DNA of 64,000 nt from Welwitschia mirabilis (taxonomy: Eukaryota; Gnetophyta; Gnetopsida; Welwitschiales). Positions within the stretch are counted from its first letter, which is position 1. Every line of letters begins with the position of its first letter. A program made the translations under genes and the position numbers. This document shows, one piece after another, positions 23,060-36,822 of the stretch. The notes under the pieces were generated by a model that was not told the DNA's origin, did no database searches, and saw nothing but the letters and a program-made list of their open reading frames with translations. Location: the NCBI GenBank assembly GCA_051453625.1, contig JBOZIK010000001.1:27666937-27730936 (forward strand), read 5' to 3'.

Positions 23060-24066
23060 CCCATGAAGAAGATACATATGTACATTTGAAGACATCTATA
23101 TGATGAATGTCTTGTCTTAAAAAGGAAAAACTAAAAAATAAATTTATAAAAGAAAAATAAATAAGATAAAGAAATAAAATAAAGCATCTTCACTTAAGGA
23201 AAACACATATTATTGAAGATATTTATAAAGTACGGATATATTCTATATCAAATACCTCTACTTTTTTGAGGCAGGTATACATTATACAAGAAGAAGAACT
23301 TAATGTCAGATATAGTTCAACTTTCAAGATATTNNNNNNNNNNNNNNNNNNNNNNNNNNNNNNNNNNNNNNNNNNNNNNNNNNNNNNNNNNNNNNNNNNN
23401 NNNNNNNNNNNNNNNNNNNNNNNNNNNNNNNNNNNNNNNNNNNNNNNNNNNNNNNNNNNNNNNNNNNNNNNNNNNNNNNNNNNNNNNNNNNNNNNNNNNN
23501 NNNNNNNNNNNNNNNNNNNNNNNNNNNNNNNNNNNNNNNNNNNNNNNNNNNNNNNNNNNNNNNNNNNNNNNNNNNNNNNNNNNNNNNNNNNNNNNNNNNN
23601 NNNNNNNNNNNNNNNNNNNNNNNNNNNNNNNNNNNNNNNNNNNNNNNNNNNNNNNNNNNNNNNNNNNNNNNNNNNNNNNNNNNNNNNNNNNNNNNNNNNN
23701 NNNNNNNNNNNNNNNNNNNNNNNNNNNNNNNNNNNNNNNNNNNNNNNNNNNNNNNNNNNNNNNNNNNNNNNNNNNNNNNNNNNNNNNNNNNNNNNNNNNN
23801 NNNNNNNNNNNNNNNNNNNNNNNNNNNNNNNNNNNNNNNNNNNNNNNNNNNNNNNNNNNNNNNNNNNNNNNNNNNNNNNNNNNNNNNNNNNNNNNNNNNN
23901 NNNNNNNNNNNNNNNNNNNNNNNNNNNNNNNNNNNNNNNNNNNNNNNNNNNNNNNNNNNNNNNNNNNNNNNNNNNNNNNNNNNNNNNNNNNNNNNNNNNN
24001 NNNNNNNNNNNNNNNNNNNNNNNNNNNNNNNNNNNNNNNNNNNNNNNNNNNNNNNNNNNNNNNNNN

Positions 24067-24138
<72 letters not shown>

Positions 24139-26485
24139 GAAAAGATATTTTATATGATGAAGACATTCATGATAAATTTATATTATAAGAAGATAATTCT
24201 TTATAGAAAACTATCATTTTTATTAGAAAGATAGGGCTACATGCCATCATGATCTATTATGAAAATAGCATATATGTCTACTAGTATTACTTATGAAAAC
24301 TAGGTAGATAGAATGACATTTCACTGGTTATACTAGTTTCAAAGAATTAAAACCTATGTGAAAACCACTTTTAAAGGGGATAATTTAATGATATATGGAG
24401 ACATATATATGAATATATATGAATATACTTATGAGTATAATTAAGCTATAGGTGAACATTTCCTTTAGCACTATACTCATGATATATTTTAAAATAGATT
24501 TGTTACATCTGATATACTAATATTTTTATTTAATGATCTATCTTACTAAGGAAAAAATTAAAATGTCTAATTTGATGTAGAAATGATAGAATTGGATGTT
24601 AGTTTTAAACAACATTTGTATTCCAATGAAACCTTCCTTTCATATTTGTGATTGCTCTATAGAAGATAAGTAGCTAAATAATTGTAATATATTACAATGC
24701 ACATATAGTAGGATTAGTATTAAATCATAACATAATAATGTTTATAATATTAATTAAACTAAATTAAGCAATGTATAGCTATTTTTAGTATATTTATTTA
24801 AATAAATAACCACCTTCGTTTCTTTATGTTATAAGTAGTAAATGTAATTCAAAGTATTACCTAATTAATAGCACTATGAATGATGAATTTCAATGACTTA
24901 GACTAGATTCATAAAGCTAGGTAATAATTATTGTTAATTTTATGATTAGATTTTGAATTGTATGTGATTGTAGATAATTAGAAGTAAAAGCCAAAATGTA
25001 GAAAATTAAATATCACCTTATTTGCAACTTATTTTTCCAAAAACTCAATGCAAAGTTTCATCAAAAGAAACATAGTCTATACATTATTTAAAATTTGTTT
25101 TTAATTTATGTCATATTTAATCTTAATTTTTCATATTATTATTTAAATAAATAGTTTAAAATTGCCATTTTTATATTAAAAATAAACTAATCCATTGTCA
25201 TTTCTCACTATTATAGGTTTCAATCTCAGACCCTATTACATTTAGACTAGAATAAGCTCATCCCACTATCTACTTTAAATTTTATAAGTATTGTCATCAA
25301 AATCCATTGATGTTGCCTTTGCTTGTACATCTCATTATCTATTATAACTCTTCACCATTATGTTCTTTTATAAATATCATACTTTCTTCATAGCCTTTTC
25401 TTATCTTAATTGTTATAACCATTACATTCATTGGTGCTACTAAGTTATTGAATCATCATCATTACTGATTTCATCCTTTTATTTATGATGTACTTAGCCA
25501 GTTCCATCTTACTATGTAGCCTACAGTCAATTTACTAGTGTTTCTATCAAATTCTTAGTACTAGTGATTATCATCATAATTAATTACTATCATCATCTTA
25601 CTTCTATAATAATGCTATTTCACTTCATTCTTTTTCCATATACTTATAATTAAAAATTATAAATGACATTAGCATTACTTTTACTAGTGCAACTCTTAGT
25701 TTTAAGGCTTTCTAAATATTTAGATCTAAATACTTATAGCCTTATCTCTGTTATGATCTATAACTCCTTTAACATTTTTTTAAAAAACTTACCATCAATG
25801 TCACTATTTATCTTTCTAATGTGATTGTTTATTTTCATCATAGAAACTATATTCAGCACCATCATATTAGGAAAATTTGAGTTCTTCATGGATAATATGG
25901 ACCAAATAGATCAGGAATACCTTATGTAGAAAAGTGGATAAAATTATTTTCTAGGATAATTTAAAAAATAATATAATAATCTATTATCTTACACATAAGT
26001 AAAGATGAGGAGATCTTAGAGAAAGAAGTAAATACTTAAAATCTCATAATATAAGTTTAGGGTATTACCTTTAACATCACTCCTACTTTAATTTTTACAG
26101 ATATGGGTATACCTAATTCTAATTTTTCATGTATTTAGTTTAAAAAATATTTATATTTTTTCGTAATGCGTTATATATTTGATCTTTCTTAAACAAGAAT
26201 GAGGGAATTCCATGTAAATATTTATTTAAAAATCTATTGGCATTATTTAGATTTATTAGTATAAATGTGTAACAATTTTATATGTTACTCATGCTTGCTC
26301 CTCTTATCTATTTTTAATTTTTATTATTTAAAATTATAAAAATTTAAAATGTATAAATTTATTTTCCATGTACTTAAGAAGATAAGGGAAAGTTTCAGAA
26401 AAGTTTCCCTCTCTACTATTGTCAATGATATTATGAGACATGTAGAAAATAATAAACTTTTCATGATGAGGTATGGAGCAAAAAT
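23060..26485. other. Unassigned A+T-rich DNA with a 733-N gap
   Basis: Nothing coding was recognised. The gap is 23,334-24,066 and ends directly in a CA microsatellite. The rest is A+T-rich with a pyrimidine-rich plus strand at about 25,200-25,850. It lies between the solo LTR and the second long LTR-like repeat, so it may be the decayed pol or 3' region of that element. Confidence 0.35.
24067..24136. repeat. (CA)n microsatellite, 35 units, at a gap edge
   Basis: Seventy bases of uninterrupted CA directly abut the 733-N gap, so its true length is unknown and the repeat probably caused the contig break. Long His/Thr or Cys/Val frames here are artefacts. Confidence 0.98.
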
Positions 26486-29400
26486 TGTTAACATGTAAAA
26501 GTTGATATTATGATTAAGTTAAATGACTAATTAACTTTAATAGAAGATATTAATATAATTAATTTATTCATAAAAACATATCTTTTATTTATTTTCATAT
26601 TAATTATGAAATTAATTAATTTTCATAACATCTTTACATAAATTATTCTTAATTGAAGGATATAACTTAATTTCATGATCATCAGAGATAAAATATCAGC
26701 ATCACTATCTAGGACCACTGGTGTCACCAACCTTTCTACATAGATTAATGTTAAACTTATGTTTTTAGATTGTCATGAAAAATTCAATAAAATGTAGTTA
26801 TGAAATTGATATGATTCCATACTAAAAATCAATTGCATTCTTGATGACACATGACGATGATGATGAGGATTTGTAATGTGACATTTGAGAAGGCTAAGAA
26901 GGATGATGGTGGAAACACATGGCATAGACAATGGTTGGTATCATCTACAACATTTCAGAGCCATGTATTAGCATTGACATAAGCATCTTTACCAAATGGA
27001 AAAGAAGACAAACAACCCTACCTAATTGTTATGTAATTGTCCACCTAATGCTACAAGCTAAGATCTTATAACTATCACTCACTCCCATCTATCCCTATAA
27101 AATGATTTTAAACCATTTATTATATCATCTTTTAGCTATGCAAAATTGTAAAACTTTAAAGCATTAAATTGTAATGGATTTTTAAGCATCTATTTGGGGG
27201 AGTAAGCTAGTCTTTAAGAATTTAGAATTTCTTCTTGTATTTCTCTTTTGTTACTTTAAATTTGTTTCATTTTGCAATATAAAATTTATTTTCCTTTGAT
27301 TTTAATTCATGAGTAACATTATAATTATAATGGTTATGTAACTACTTTAACCATTAAACTCTATTGCATTTGAGTGAGATCTTTTAATGCTTGGTTTAAG
27401 TCATTTAAATTTATGAATTTGAAGTACTTAGTTTCTTACTTTCCATTATTATTTTAGGCTTTAGAAACTAAGTGGAAATTAAGTTCACCATTACTCATAT
27501 ATGAATGAGATAATATCACCATGGTTTAGACCAAAAGAATTTGATTATATAAGTGTGTTACAAGAGGAAAATTGGACAACACTAGAGTGAAGAATTCTTA
27601 GGAACAAATTAATGAGACTTTGAAGCTAGTTTGTTTCCCTTTTTTCTCAAGACAAAGTTAAAACCTCAATTCAAAATTCACCTCTCTCTTTCCCTTTCTT
27701 AAAATTTTTACTTATATTAATGTTTAAGATAGTGTAATTCTAAACCACTACCCATGTTATCCCAGAGGAAAAATGATAGCTAAGTGCAAATGTACCCCAT
27801 ATATAGACATTGTAAAATAACAAATAATACTGTCATATCTTATATTGCTAATAGGTACATCATACAAGTTAGAAAATATACTTGATTAACTTCCTAGAGG
27901 ATAAGTTAAGAAATTTAAATATTAAAAGAAAAAAGAAAAAGAGAAAAAGCCACCTTTACCTCCACCTTATCATAAAGCCATAACACCATAATAAGTAAAA
28001 ATTAATACTATTTTCAAAAAAATCTATTAAGAATTATTTGATTTAGGTAAACATGCATACATTTTGTTTACTTAAAATTTTTCTAAAATTGAAAATTTTA
28101 TAAAGGAAATTAAATTCTTATGATGAGTTTAATTGCTAATCTTTTAATTTTCATAATTACTCTTTTGATATATGACTATTAATTAATGGTTCTAAACTCA
28201 TCAATTTACATAGATTTAGTTATTAATATGATACATGAATAAGGCATATAAAAAATTTTTAATTACAAGATAACCTTTATAATACTTCATTATATGAATT
28301 TGGTAAGGGATTAGCAAATGACTAGTTAGGGGGTTCATTTAGGCTTAACCTTTTATATATTAAATGTTAAACATTACTAAATTAATAGTTTTTCAATAAT
28401 ATAATTATAATATTTTTAATAATTTATTTCTAATCATCTTAATTCATGAATTACTCAAATTTTTATTAAAAAGAATTAAATTTTGGTATTTTACTTACAA
28501 GTTATTTTAGATTTCATTAGTATGAAATTAGCTAAAGGTATTGACACTTTTATCAAGAAAACTAGCACTTATAATGTTATAAAGTAAAGCGGATTACATA
28601 AATGAGGATAAGCTAATCAAATAATAAGATGACTTATTAATCTTATATCCTAATGCTAAAGTAGTCTATGAAGAAAAGGGATTATATATCCATGTCCTAG
28701 TATATAGGAATATTTTTTATTCAAATATTAATAAAAAGAATGAAATAATGGATATCTTAAGCCCTTCATCTTGTTCTATAACCCACCTTAGGAGTTACGC
28801 ATCCTTTATCCTTCATCTTTCATCTTTAAGTGATATAAGGATCTTTGAATTTGTCATCACTAAAGTACTACTCATTATAATTTATTGAAAATTTGCTAGA
28901 TTAGATTTTGAATTCTAATGGCTATGATGAAGGCTTTACATTATTAGATTTTAGTGTTATTTATTCCTTCTTGAGTATGATGAAATGAGTATTTCATGCA
29001 GCATCTTCTATACATTTTATTAGTCTTTATTTTAGATTAGGCAATCTCTATATTAACCACATCATAATGAATGAAATTTTATCTATGATGAAATTTGCTT
29101 TACTTTTCTATCTTTGATTTAATTTAGATTATTGATCATGTAAGAGTGGTTTATGAATGTTCTTTTATACTCATCTCATAAAATCATTCCTTTAATGATT
29201 AGTAGGATTTAGATGATTTATATGCTAGTAGATGATATCTTTTATGTTATCATTTTATTTTCCTACGTTTCATCATAAGATGTAATATTTTCATTACTTG
29301 TACTTTATTCACATTTAGAATCTATAATGGAATAATTTAATACTTGTATAAGAAACCAATTTGTACTTAAGGAATTAAGTTTTAATTGACTAAGGTTTAC

Positions 29401-29755
29401 ATGATAGATCACCTTTTCATTAGGTAAACCTAGTTCTCATGAGTAGTTATTAAATTAATTGAATATTTTATTTAATTATTTTCTAAAACAATTATTACAC
29501 TAAAATATATATTTGAAACCTTTGCTAATTTACAAAATATTTAAAAACATATTGCATTATTTATGAGAGAATATAAATAAAATTACATGTCCTACAATAG
29601 AAGACCTACTTTAATTTTTAAAATTACTATAAACACATTAATCATTAGGGCATATATTATATAGACCACAATCTATTTTAGAAATCAAAGTGTAGAAAGG
29701 CTTGATGTTATATTGTGAACTTCAATATCCTATTATGAAGGCTGACATTACACAA
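26486..29755 (+). mobile_element. Long LTR-like repeat, copy 2, truncated by the Tekay-like element
   Basis: Starts TGTTAACATG, carries CCCATCTATC-CTATAAAATG near 27,095 and continues through all three blocks seen in copy 1. It is uninterrupted where copy 1 holds the pararetrovirus. Its right end stops where the TATTACATCTC start of the Tekay-like LTR begins, so that element inserted near its end. It contains a CCCATGTTATCCCAGAGGAA block near 27,755 that is also kept in copy 1. Confidence 0.65.
27095..27104 (+). promoter_or_regulatory. TATA-like box in the long LTR, copy 2
   Basis: CTATAAAATG after a CCCATCTATC tract, aligned with the TATA-like box of copy 1. Confidence 0.5.
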
Positions 29756-32700
29756 TATTACATCTCAAACTTTTTACAACACTAATTACATTACTATTAG
29801 CATTTTAATTGTCATTTTTCTAAAATACTAGCATAGATATCTATATCTTGGTCTATTTTTATGAAATGATGATAGAAAGAATTTTAATCCTAGAATTCTC
29901 TTTTATAATATTGATAGAAACAAATATAAGTTTTTTATTAATACTATGATATGGTTATAATGTTTAAGTAAATTTTTAAAAATTTAAGTTAAAATATTTG
30001 ATTTTCCTTATGTTCATAGAACTATATCACTAATATAGACTATGATTCATTAAATCTAATGAATAGTATGTTAAATTATTTATTATACTTGATCTTATAT
30101 TTACAAAGAACACGTGCTAACATGCAACCTAGTAAATCATCATGAAAGTTATGTTGCTTGAGTAAAAAGGAATCCTATCCAATGTTGCATAGAAACAAGC
30201 TTTAGTAATAGATATATGTATGAATGATAAAATTTTATGTTCAAATATGTCATTACTAATCAAGTAATTTTCTTTATTGTCATGAAAAATTTATACTTTT
30301 CATAATAAAAATAAATGTTTGAATTTTATTATTAAAATATTTGAAACTAATAAGAATTATTAAAAACATCAACTAGATCTTCTCGCACCGTTTTCCTTTC
30401 ATTGGAGGCTAGAATTTGATAGACTTAAAACCTAATAGAGTAGCATGACTTTGATTCATGTATTCTCTTAAGCCTAAAATTGTACAATATCAGATGATTA
30501 AAGAAAAAAAAAAGAAGCTTTCTAACCTAGTATAAAGGATCTAACTAGAAATGTATTTACTAAATACTCATTTTCCAACTTAGTGTCCTACTAATATGTC
30601 TATTCCTTTTTAGAAAATATGACTTTGAATATATCTAATCCTTAATTTAATAGTAACTAGTAGGATGTAAATCATAAGTTTTTATTCTTGTAGAATATGT
30701 TAAAATATAGAATTTATAAAACTCAAAATTTATAAAGGAATATATGTCAATCATAANNNNNNNNNNNNNNNNNNNNNNNNNNNNNNNNNNNNNNNNNNNN
30801 NNNNNNNNNNNNNNNNNNNNNNNNNNNNNNNNNNNNNNNNNNNNNNNNNNNNNNNNAAATTTATAAAGGAATATATGTCAATCATAAGTAATATGCATGA
30901 TTATGTAAGGTTACAATATGTGATATAACTATATTTACTATCATCATTATCAGAATGGATGAAGTATCATAAGTGTACATGTAGCATGTAGGTATATTAA
31001 GTATCTATATAGATGTAGATGTATATCTTTAATAGCCAATTTAGAAAATTAACCTCACCTAAATAATATGAACACATAAGTATGTTTATGTATATAGTAA
31101 ATACATTTATATATGTATATATATCATACACTTATATTTTTATAGGTAAATATAAAAGTATATTGATATAATATTTATATGTAATATAATGAATATTTAA
31201 AGATAAAACTATTTTAACATGTCCATATACGCATATAAAAATATGCCTATTATATAAATAAATAAATTAAACTATTATTTTAGATCCTTTACCAAATATT
31301 TTTTATACACTTTTGATAGCTAATTCTATGTCTTATGATATGTACCAATACTTTCTTCTTATCTGTATTATATTTACCTTTGATAAAAGCCATGTAATTG
31401 TTACATCATCCTGAAATGATAAAATGGAAGGCTAGGTGGAGGCTAACATTTTAAGTTACTTAGGCTTATCATTTTAATAAAAATTTTTTTACATCATTGT
31501 ATGTGAATTATATATAGGATACACCATTCATAAGAGAAGACAACAATACTATTTAAATATATGGATTAAATTCTCATGCATATTTCAATGCTTACATAAA
31601 TCATGATTATGAGAAATATAAAGAAGTTTTAATAGGTAACAAACTTAAAACTGAATAGGGTGAGGTGGCCACCGATGTCACGAACTCCCACCATCCTTTT
31701 CCTCTTTCCTAGTGCACCAACATCTCTTTTCTTAACATGTGAACTTTCCTCTTATCTAACATTAACCTTCATTCTTAAATACCATCACCTTATCCTTTAT
31801 TTATTTTTAAGGAGGAAATTTCCTCTACCTTAGGCATATCATGTAGCTTTCATCCTTTTGAAATTGGAAGCCCTTACTCAAGATTTTGATAATTTTATAG
31901 ATGCTTTAAGAAGGTCTAAGAGAATAAAGGTTGAGTTACTAATAGAGTGTTCTAGTCTATTGGAAAAGAAGAAGAATAAATGATTGGAATAAAAGGGAGG
32001 ATTATGGAAACTCTCAAGAAAAGATATGTTTCTACATTAGTTTTCCAAAATGAAATGCTCTTAGAGTAGAGGAACATAGTAAGAAGCAGTATATTTTGAA
32101 GGGACAAAAAAAATTTTAATGTGTGGTTCTAGGAGATATTATTATTTTTTATTTTTATTAAAGAGACTAGAAAGGATATTTAACAGATATTAAGGATATT
32201 TTATTTTTATTTTTATTCTTTATTAAGATTTTTTAAAGTAATATTATATTTATTAGGAGTTTTTTAATTAAAGAGATGTTCAAGAGATATTATTATTATT
32301 GTTTCTAGTAGGTTAAGAAGATAACAATATTTTTTTTATTACTGTCAACATCATTACAATCATGATTAGTATTAATAATACTAGTATTAATATTATAATA
32401 TTTTCATTATTAAATGTAAGATTAAGAACTCATATTGGATAGTCAATGTGTAATAGCCTTAGACTATAGGAACCAAATGCTTATTAGCAATGTTAATTGA
32501 TCACCCATTCTTAATTATAAGAATTACAACTTATAGTAGTACTAGAAATATTTACCATTTCATAGTATTCTTATTTGTAATTAAAAAATAATAACTAAAT
32601 GGAAAATTTGTAGGATTCTACTAATATTATTCTTCATATATGAAACATAAGATAGTTGAATAAACTTTTCCATAGTAGAACAAGTTCTTAAATTCCTATG

Positions 32701-34005
32701 GGTTATGTGCACATGTAAAAAACATTGCCTACCTAGATAAAAAGGGTTATGTGCTTATATAACTAAAACTATGTATCTAAGTAAAATTAGCTATGTGCCT
32801 AAGAGATAAAGCTATGTCCTAGGCAAAAGAGGTTTATGTGCCTACTATCCTATGTTACTTCTTATTATGTCTTAGATATACATAACACTTTTAAATTTTC
32901 TTTGAAATAGATGCACGACCTTATTTCAAATAAATAGATGTTTGACCTTGTTTCAAACAAATTAGACATGTAATAGATTTAATGATGACACATGAGGTTC
33001 TAATGATCTTAAGTTATTTCTTTTGTACTTATTACTATGCATTATGATCTAATGGTTGCAGGATAGAATATTCTTAATTTATTCATTTATTAATAGTTAG
33101 ATTTCATGAAACATCTAATATGTGAAGTCATATGTGATTTTTTATTAATTTTCATAACTTTTTATTATAATGATATTGTATTGTATTTCTTAAAAATATA
33201 TATTTATAGTTGCTTTGTATTATGAATTAAATGGTACATATTTAAATTTTTACACATAGTTTCTTTTTCAATCTTTTCTTTTATACCATTGATACTATGT
33301 CTTCTATGAAGTGTATTATAATATTTATATTTAATACTTACTATTTATCTATAGAATGGATGACTATATCCTATAGAATATTTTTTATTTCTTATTTGAT
33401 AATTATTTTTCTTTCTTAATTTATATCATCATTGGATATTTAAACTTTGATGATTCTAATCTTATGGATCCTAATGATTTATACCATTTTTCTGTGTATT
33501 TAAAACTAGCTCTACTAATTGATGTGTGAGGTTATGCCTACACATAAGAGATAACATTTTATACTTATTCTTAATTGCAATTTCTTTATTTCAAATGTCT
33601 TATGTATAGTTAATTATCAATTTCTATGAATGTTCCATTTTATGCTATGATTAGATTTGAATTCTTGAATTTTCATTTCTTAATATAGTTTTGTTTTGAC
33701 ATTATACAAGTCAAGTTATAAAGAATTTAGTTGTAAGTTTTCTTAGCTTAATCATAGAAAGTAATATCTATAATAATAGGACATTATGATCACTTAAAGC
33801 TACTTAAACATCATATTAGTGGTCTCATAGAAAATGATGTAGTTTTTATGAAAAATGCTTAGTGATGTTGCACATATGTAATTTGTAGAAGGAAACTAGT
33901 ATGGGCTATGAGTAATATTGTGTTATTTAAATGAATAAGTTATCTAAGATCTATATACACTATTAATATTACATTAAAAAATTGGTGCAGAATTTTTAAG
34001 ATGCT
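29756..34005 (+). repeat. 5' LTR of the Tekay-like element
   Basis: Starts TATTACATCTC, a decayed TGTAATA-type end. Blocks match the 3' LTR in order, for example ATTGTCATTTTTCT near 29,810, a CTTGAGTAAAAAGGA-like block near 30,160, GAGGCTAGAATTTGATAGAC near 30,404 and TACTCAAGATTTTGATAATT near 31,876. The right edge is inferred from the primer site. From about 32,000 to 34,000 I cannot match it to the 3' LTR, so part of this span may be leader or another insertion. A 100-N gap at 30,757-30,856 has identical 31-bp flanks. Confidence 0.7.
30726..30887. repeat. Contig-edge duplication around a 100-N gap
   Basis: The 31 bases at 30,726-30,756 recur exactly at 30,857-30,887, so the gap hides an unmerged overlap and not missing LTR sequence. 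Confidence 0.85.
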
Positions 34006-34011
34006 ATATGC

Positions 34012-34023
34012 TAATATTAGAGC
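34012..34023 (+). other. Primer-binding site (Met-tRNA type), decayed
   Basis: TAATATTAGAGC differs from the common plant gypsy primer site TGGTATCAGAGC by three changes, all G-to-A or C-to-T. It stands just before gag, where minus-strand DNA synthesis would start. Confidence 0.65.
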
Positions 34024-34139
34024 ATAGAAGTAGAAAAGCATAGTAGTAAAAGTTATATGTTGATTATGTGTGATATGAAGTTTTATTATTACTTCTTTTT
34101 TTTTTTGTTTTTTTTTGGTGATTAGCTAACTTAGAATAT

Positions 34140-35110
34140 CATCTAAGAAATCATCCCATAAAAATGAGAAAGTTACAAAGAGTTAGCTTAATGTGGATTA
34201 GATGATGGATCTAGCCTTTGTAGAGTTCCTAGAGAACATGCACACTTATGAATAAAGCATGGAAAATACAACTAGAAATGTGGTTGTTGACTTCTAAAAG
34301 GTCATATCCCTAGTGCTTGAAGGTTTTGAAGATACTATAGAGGCTGAAGCATGCATTACTAAGATTAGTAATCTATGTCAAACTAGGCACTATTTTGAGG
34401 AGAAGTAGGTGAAAAGAGCCATTTGTTTCTAAAACTCAGATGAATCTCTTTGATAAAAAAATAAACAAGCAAAGTTAAATTATTCTACATATGATCTCCC
34501 CTAGGAAGTCTTTTTAGAAATAGTTCATATGATAATTAAAAGCAATAAAGGAAATTTATGCTTTTAAGCAAGTAGATATGATAGTTTCTTAGTGTAAAAT
34601 TAAATTTTTATCTCTTATGCTATGTTCATCAATTGAATGATGATGAGACATGGAAGGAAAGTTACTTTATAGAAAGACTACATCCTACACTTTTAACACC
34701 TAAGACCTTATTGCAAGTAATATTCAAGGAACATATATCATATGATAACTAAAAGAAACATAATAAAAAATAATTAATAAAAAAGGATAGATTTGCTTTT
34801 AATATTAGGATATGATAGTTTAAGAAGGATATCATAGTTAAAAAGATTGATGAATCAATTAAAAAATAGTGGCCCTTAACAAAGCATCAAAAATCCTAAG
34901 GAAAAGTATAGCATAAATAACTCCCAAAGAAATAGGTATAGAAATGTAGAATCCAAACTTTATTACTATAATTATGGTAGAGATCACATGGTAAATTGGT
35001 ATTCTAGAAATCATAAAAATTCTTTTAAAATATGTTCTAAGTGTAATAGATTATATTATAAGAGGAATTTCTTACTACTAAAATGAAAACCTATAAGCTC
35101 AATTGTTTTA
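34140..35110 (+). pseudogene. Gag relic with two zinc knuckles, Tekay-like element
   Basis: Near 34,320 the plus strand reads GFEDTIEAEACITKI, matching the DP..A..W...IE segment of chromovirus gag, with KRAICF close behind. At about 34,961-35,002 a first zinc knuckle reads YNYGRDH, where both cysteines have become tyrosine (TGT to TAT). At about 35,034-35,075 a second knuckle keeps CSKC, but its histidine and last cysteine are lost. In a live element gag packages the RNA through these knuckles. Numerous stops are present. Confidence 0.75.
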
Positions 35111-35159
35111 AGAGCATAAAATAAACTATAAAGAAAGTTAATGATAACATGCTCTACAC

Positions 35160-35280
35160 AATTAGTAGCATCTTTTCTTGTAATTATAAAGGAAATAGGT
35201 ATGATATCTAAAAATCCCATCTTAGTTTGTTTTAATAATGAAGCTACATATTATTTTATCTTCCTTAAATATATGAAATG
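35160..35280 (+). pseudogene. Aspartic protease relic, Tekay-like element
   Basis: At 35,226-35,261 the frame reads VCFNNEATYYFI, aligned to the V.FD.GA.HSFI active-site strand of gypsy proteases. The catalytic Asp is Asn and the Gly is Glu, both G-to-A changes. It lies between the zinc knuckles and RT as expected. Confidence 0.7.
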
Positions 35281-35790
35281 ATGTAAATTAGAAAAGTGAA
35301 AATGCTACATCAATGAAAGATTAATTTAGCCATCTGCCAAAAGAAAATTGATCAAATTATCTTCTACTCTTAAGAAATTATAAGAGAAGAATCCATTATT
35401 TGGTGCTTTATAGTAATAAACATGGAATCTTATGATCTTTTATAGAACTAGATTGGATGAGTTAACATAAAGATACCATAGTAAATTTTGAAAGAGTAAT
35501 TAACGATATTGTAAATTGAAATTATTCAAAATTTTAAAGCCCTCAAACCCTAGTTTTGGGAGAATTCTTAAGGAAAAATAGTTAGAAAGGGATATGGAAT
35601 AATAGGATCAAATATTTCTAGAAAACATTAATATGGAAGAAGAATCCAAGAAAGAGGTTTTTTTCCCCCTCTTTCATTAATTGAACAATACATAGATGTA
35701 CTTGTGAATGAACTCCTTGGTTATGGAGATAGAATTTACTATAGATCTTCTACCTAGAACTAGCATAATTTTCAAAGTTCCATATAGAAT

Positions 35791-36011
35791 ATAACCTAAT
35801 AAACATGTACAGATTAAATTATAATTACTAAAGCTCTTAGATAAAGTATTTATTAGGCCTTATGTCTTATAATGGAGACAATCACTACTCTATGTTAATA
35901 TAAAGGATGGTATATTAAGGCTCTACATAAATTGTAGATAGTTAAATAATGTTATTATCAGTAAGAAATACTCACATCTAAGGCTTAATGATCCATTTGA
36001 TCTGTTAAATG
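35791..36011 (+). repeat. 221-bp direct repeat, left copy
   Basis: Encodes RT residues from the LLDKVF to the PFDLLN segment. Matches 36,823-37,043 without indels and with about five substitutions. It is joined to upstream pol on its left and to the LTR on its right. Confidence 0.95.
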
Positions 36012-36822
36012 TTGGGGTGTGTATTTGTGCAATAGTTCACGTTCAAATTCAATCCTGTTAATTATAATTAAGATGCAAAATACAACACGCTANNNNNNNN
36101 NNNNNNNNNNNNNNNNNNNNNNNNNNNNNNNNNNNNNNNNNNNNNNNNNNNNNNNNNNNNNNNNNNNNNNNNNNNNNNNNNNNNNNNNNNNNATAAAGGG
36201 GGAGACCTTTATTTATAGGCAAAAAAGGGAAAGTGACTAACAAAAAAGTATAAGACAAACTCTAACTATGGAGAAAGGGAAAGTCATAAATAACAGGCGA
36301 TAACTCGGGAATACAATGTGTGAAAGTATAAGAGAGGAGTATCGTCCTGGTTGTCATCCGGACGATGGAGGAGACGACAGGGTTTTACAAGGTGATATCT
36401 TATTTTGCTTCCACTTCATCTATTTGTAATCTGCATGCAAACTGATGTCGACTGATTCTGAAGATGTCGTCCACNNNNNNNNNNNNNNNNNNNNNNNNNN
36501 NNNNNNNNNNNNNNNNNNNNNNNNNNNNNNNNNNNNNNNNNNNNNNNNNNNNNNNNNNNNNNNNNNNNNNNNNNNNNNNNNNNNNNNNNNNNNNNNNNNN
36601 NNNNNNNNNNNNNNNNNNNNNNNNNNNNNNNNNNNNNNNNNNNNNNNNNNNNNNNNNNNNNNNNNNNNNNNNNNNNNNNNNNNNNNNNNNNNNNNNNNNN
36701 NNNNNNNNNNNNNNNNNNNNNNNNNNNNNNNNNNNNNNTAGAAACTGAGCATTTATCTATTAGTTTATCTGCAAAACAACTCAAAATACCCTATCAAATA
36801 CACTTAAGTTGGTGTTGCAACA
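36010..36822 (-). mobile_element. Athila-family LTR, least decayed copy
   Basis: Plus-strand edges are TGTTGGGGTGTG and GGTGTTGCAACA; its own reading direction is minus, from the CTATAAATAAAGG box at about 36,203-36,215. It matches the solo LTR at 21,959 throughout. It keeps several CpGs that are TG or CA in the other copies. Two gaps (36,093-36,192 and 36,475-36,738) leave its true length open. No 5-bp target duplication can be read because the right flank restarts 221 bp back. Confidence 0.85.
36341..36380. promoter_or_regulatory. CpG-containing hairpin-like motif of the Athila LTR
   Basis: Contains ATCGTCC ... GGACGAT as an inverted repeat, followed by AGACGACAG. Four CpGs lie in 40 bp, rare in this window. 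It is upstream of the TATA box in the LTR's own orientation. Decayed relatives recur in the other Athila LTRs and in the leader. Confidence 0.6.

Noticed and set aside
23223-24234. Long open frames of alternating Cys/Val or His/Thr next to a gap
   Set aside because: They are the CA microsatellite translated together with Ns.
36019-36784. Open frames overlapping two gaps inside the LTR
   Set aside because: Made mainly of Ns; the known parts are LTR sequence.
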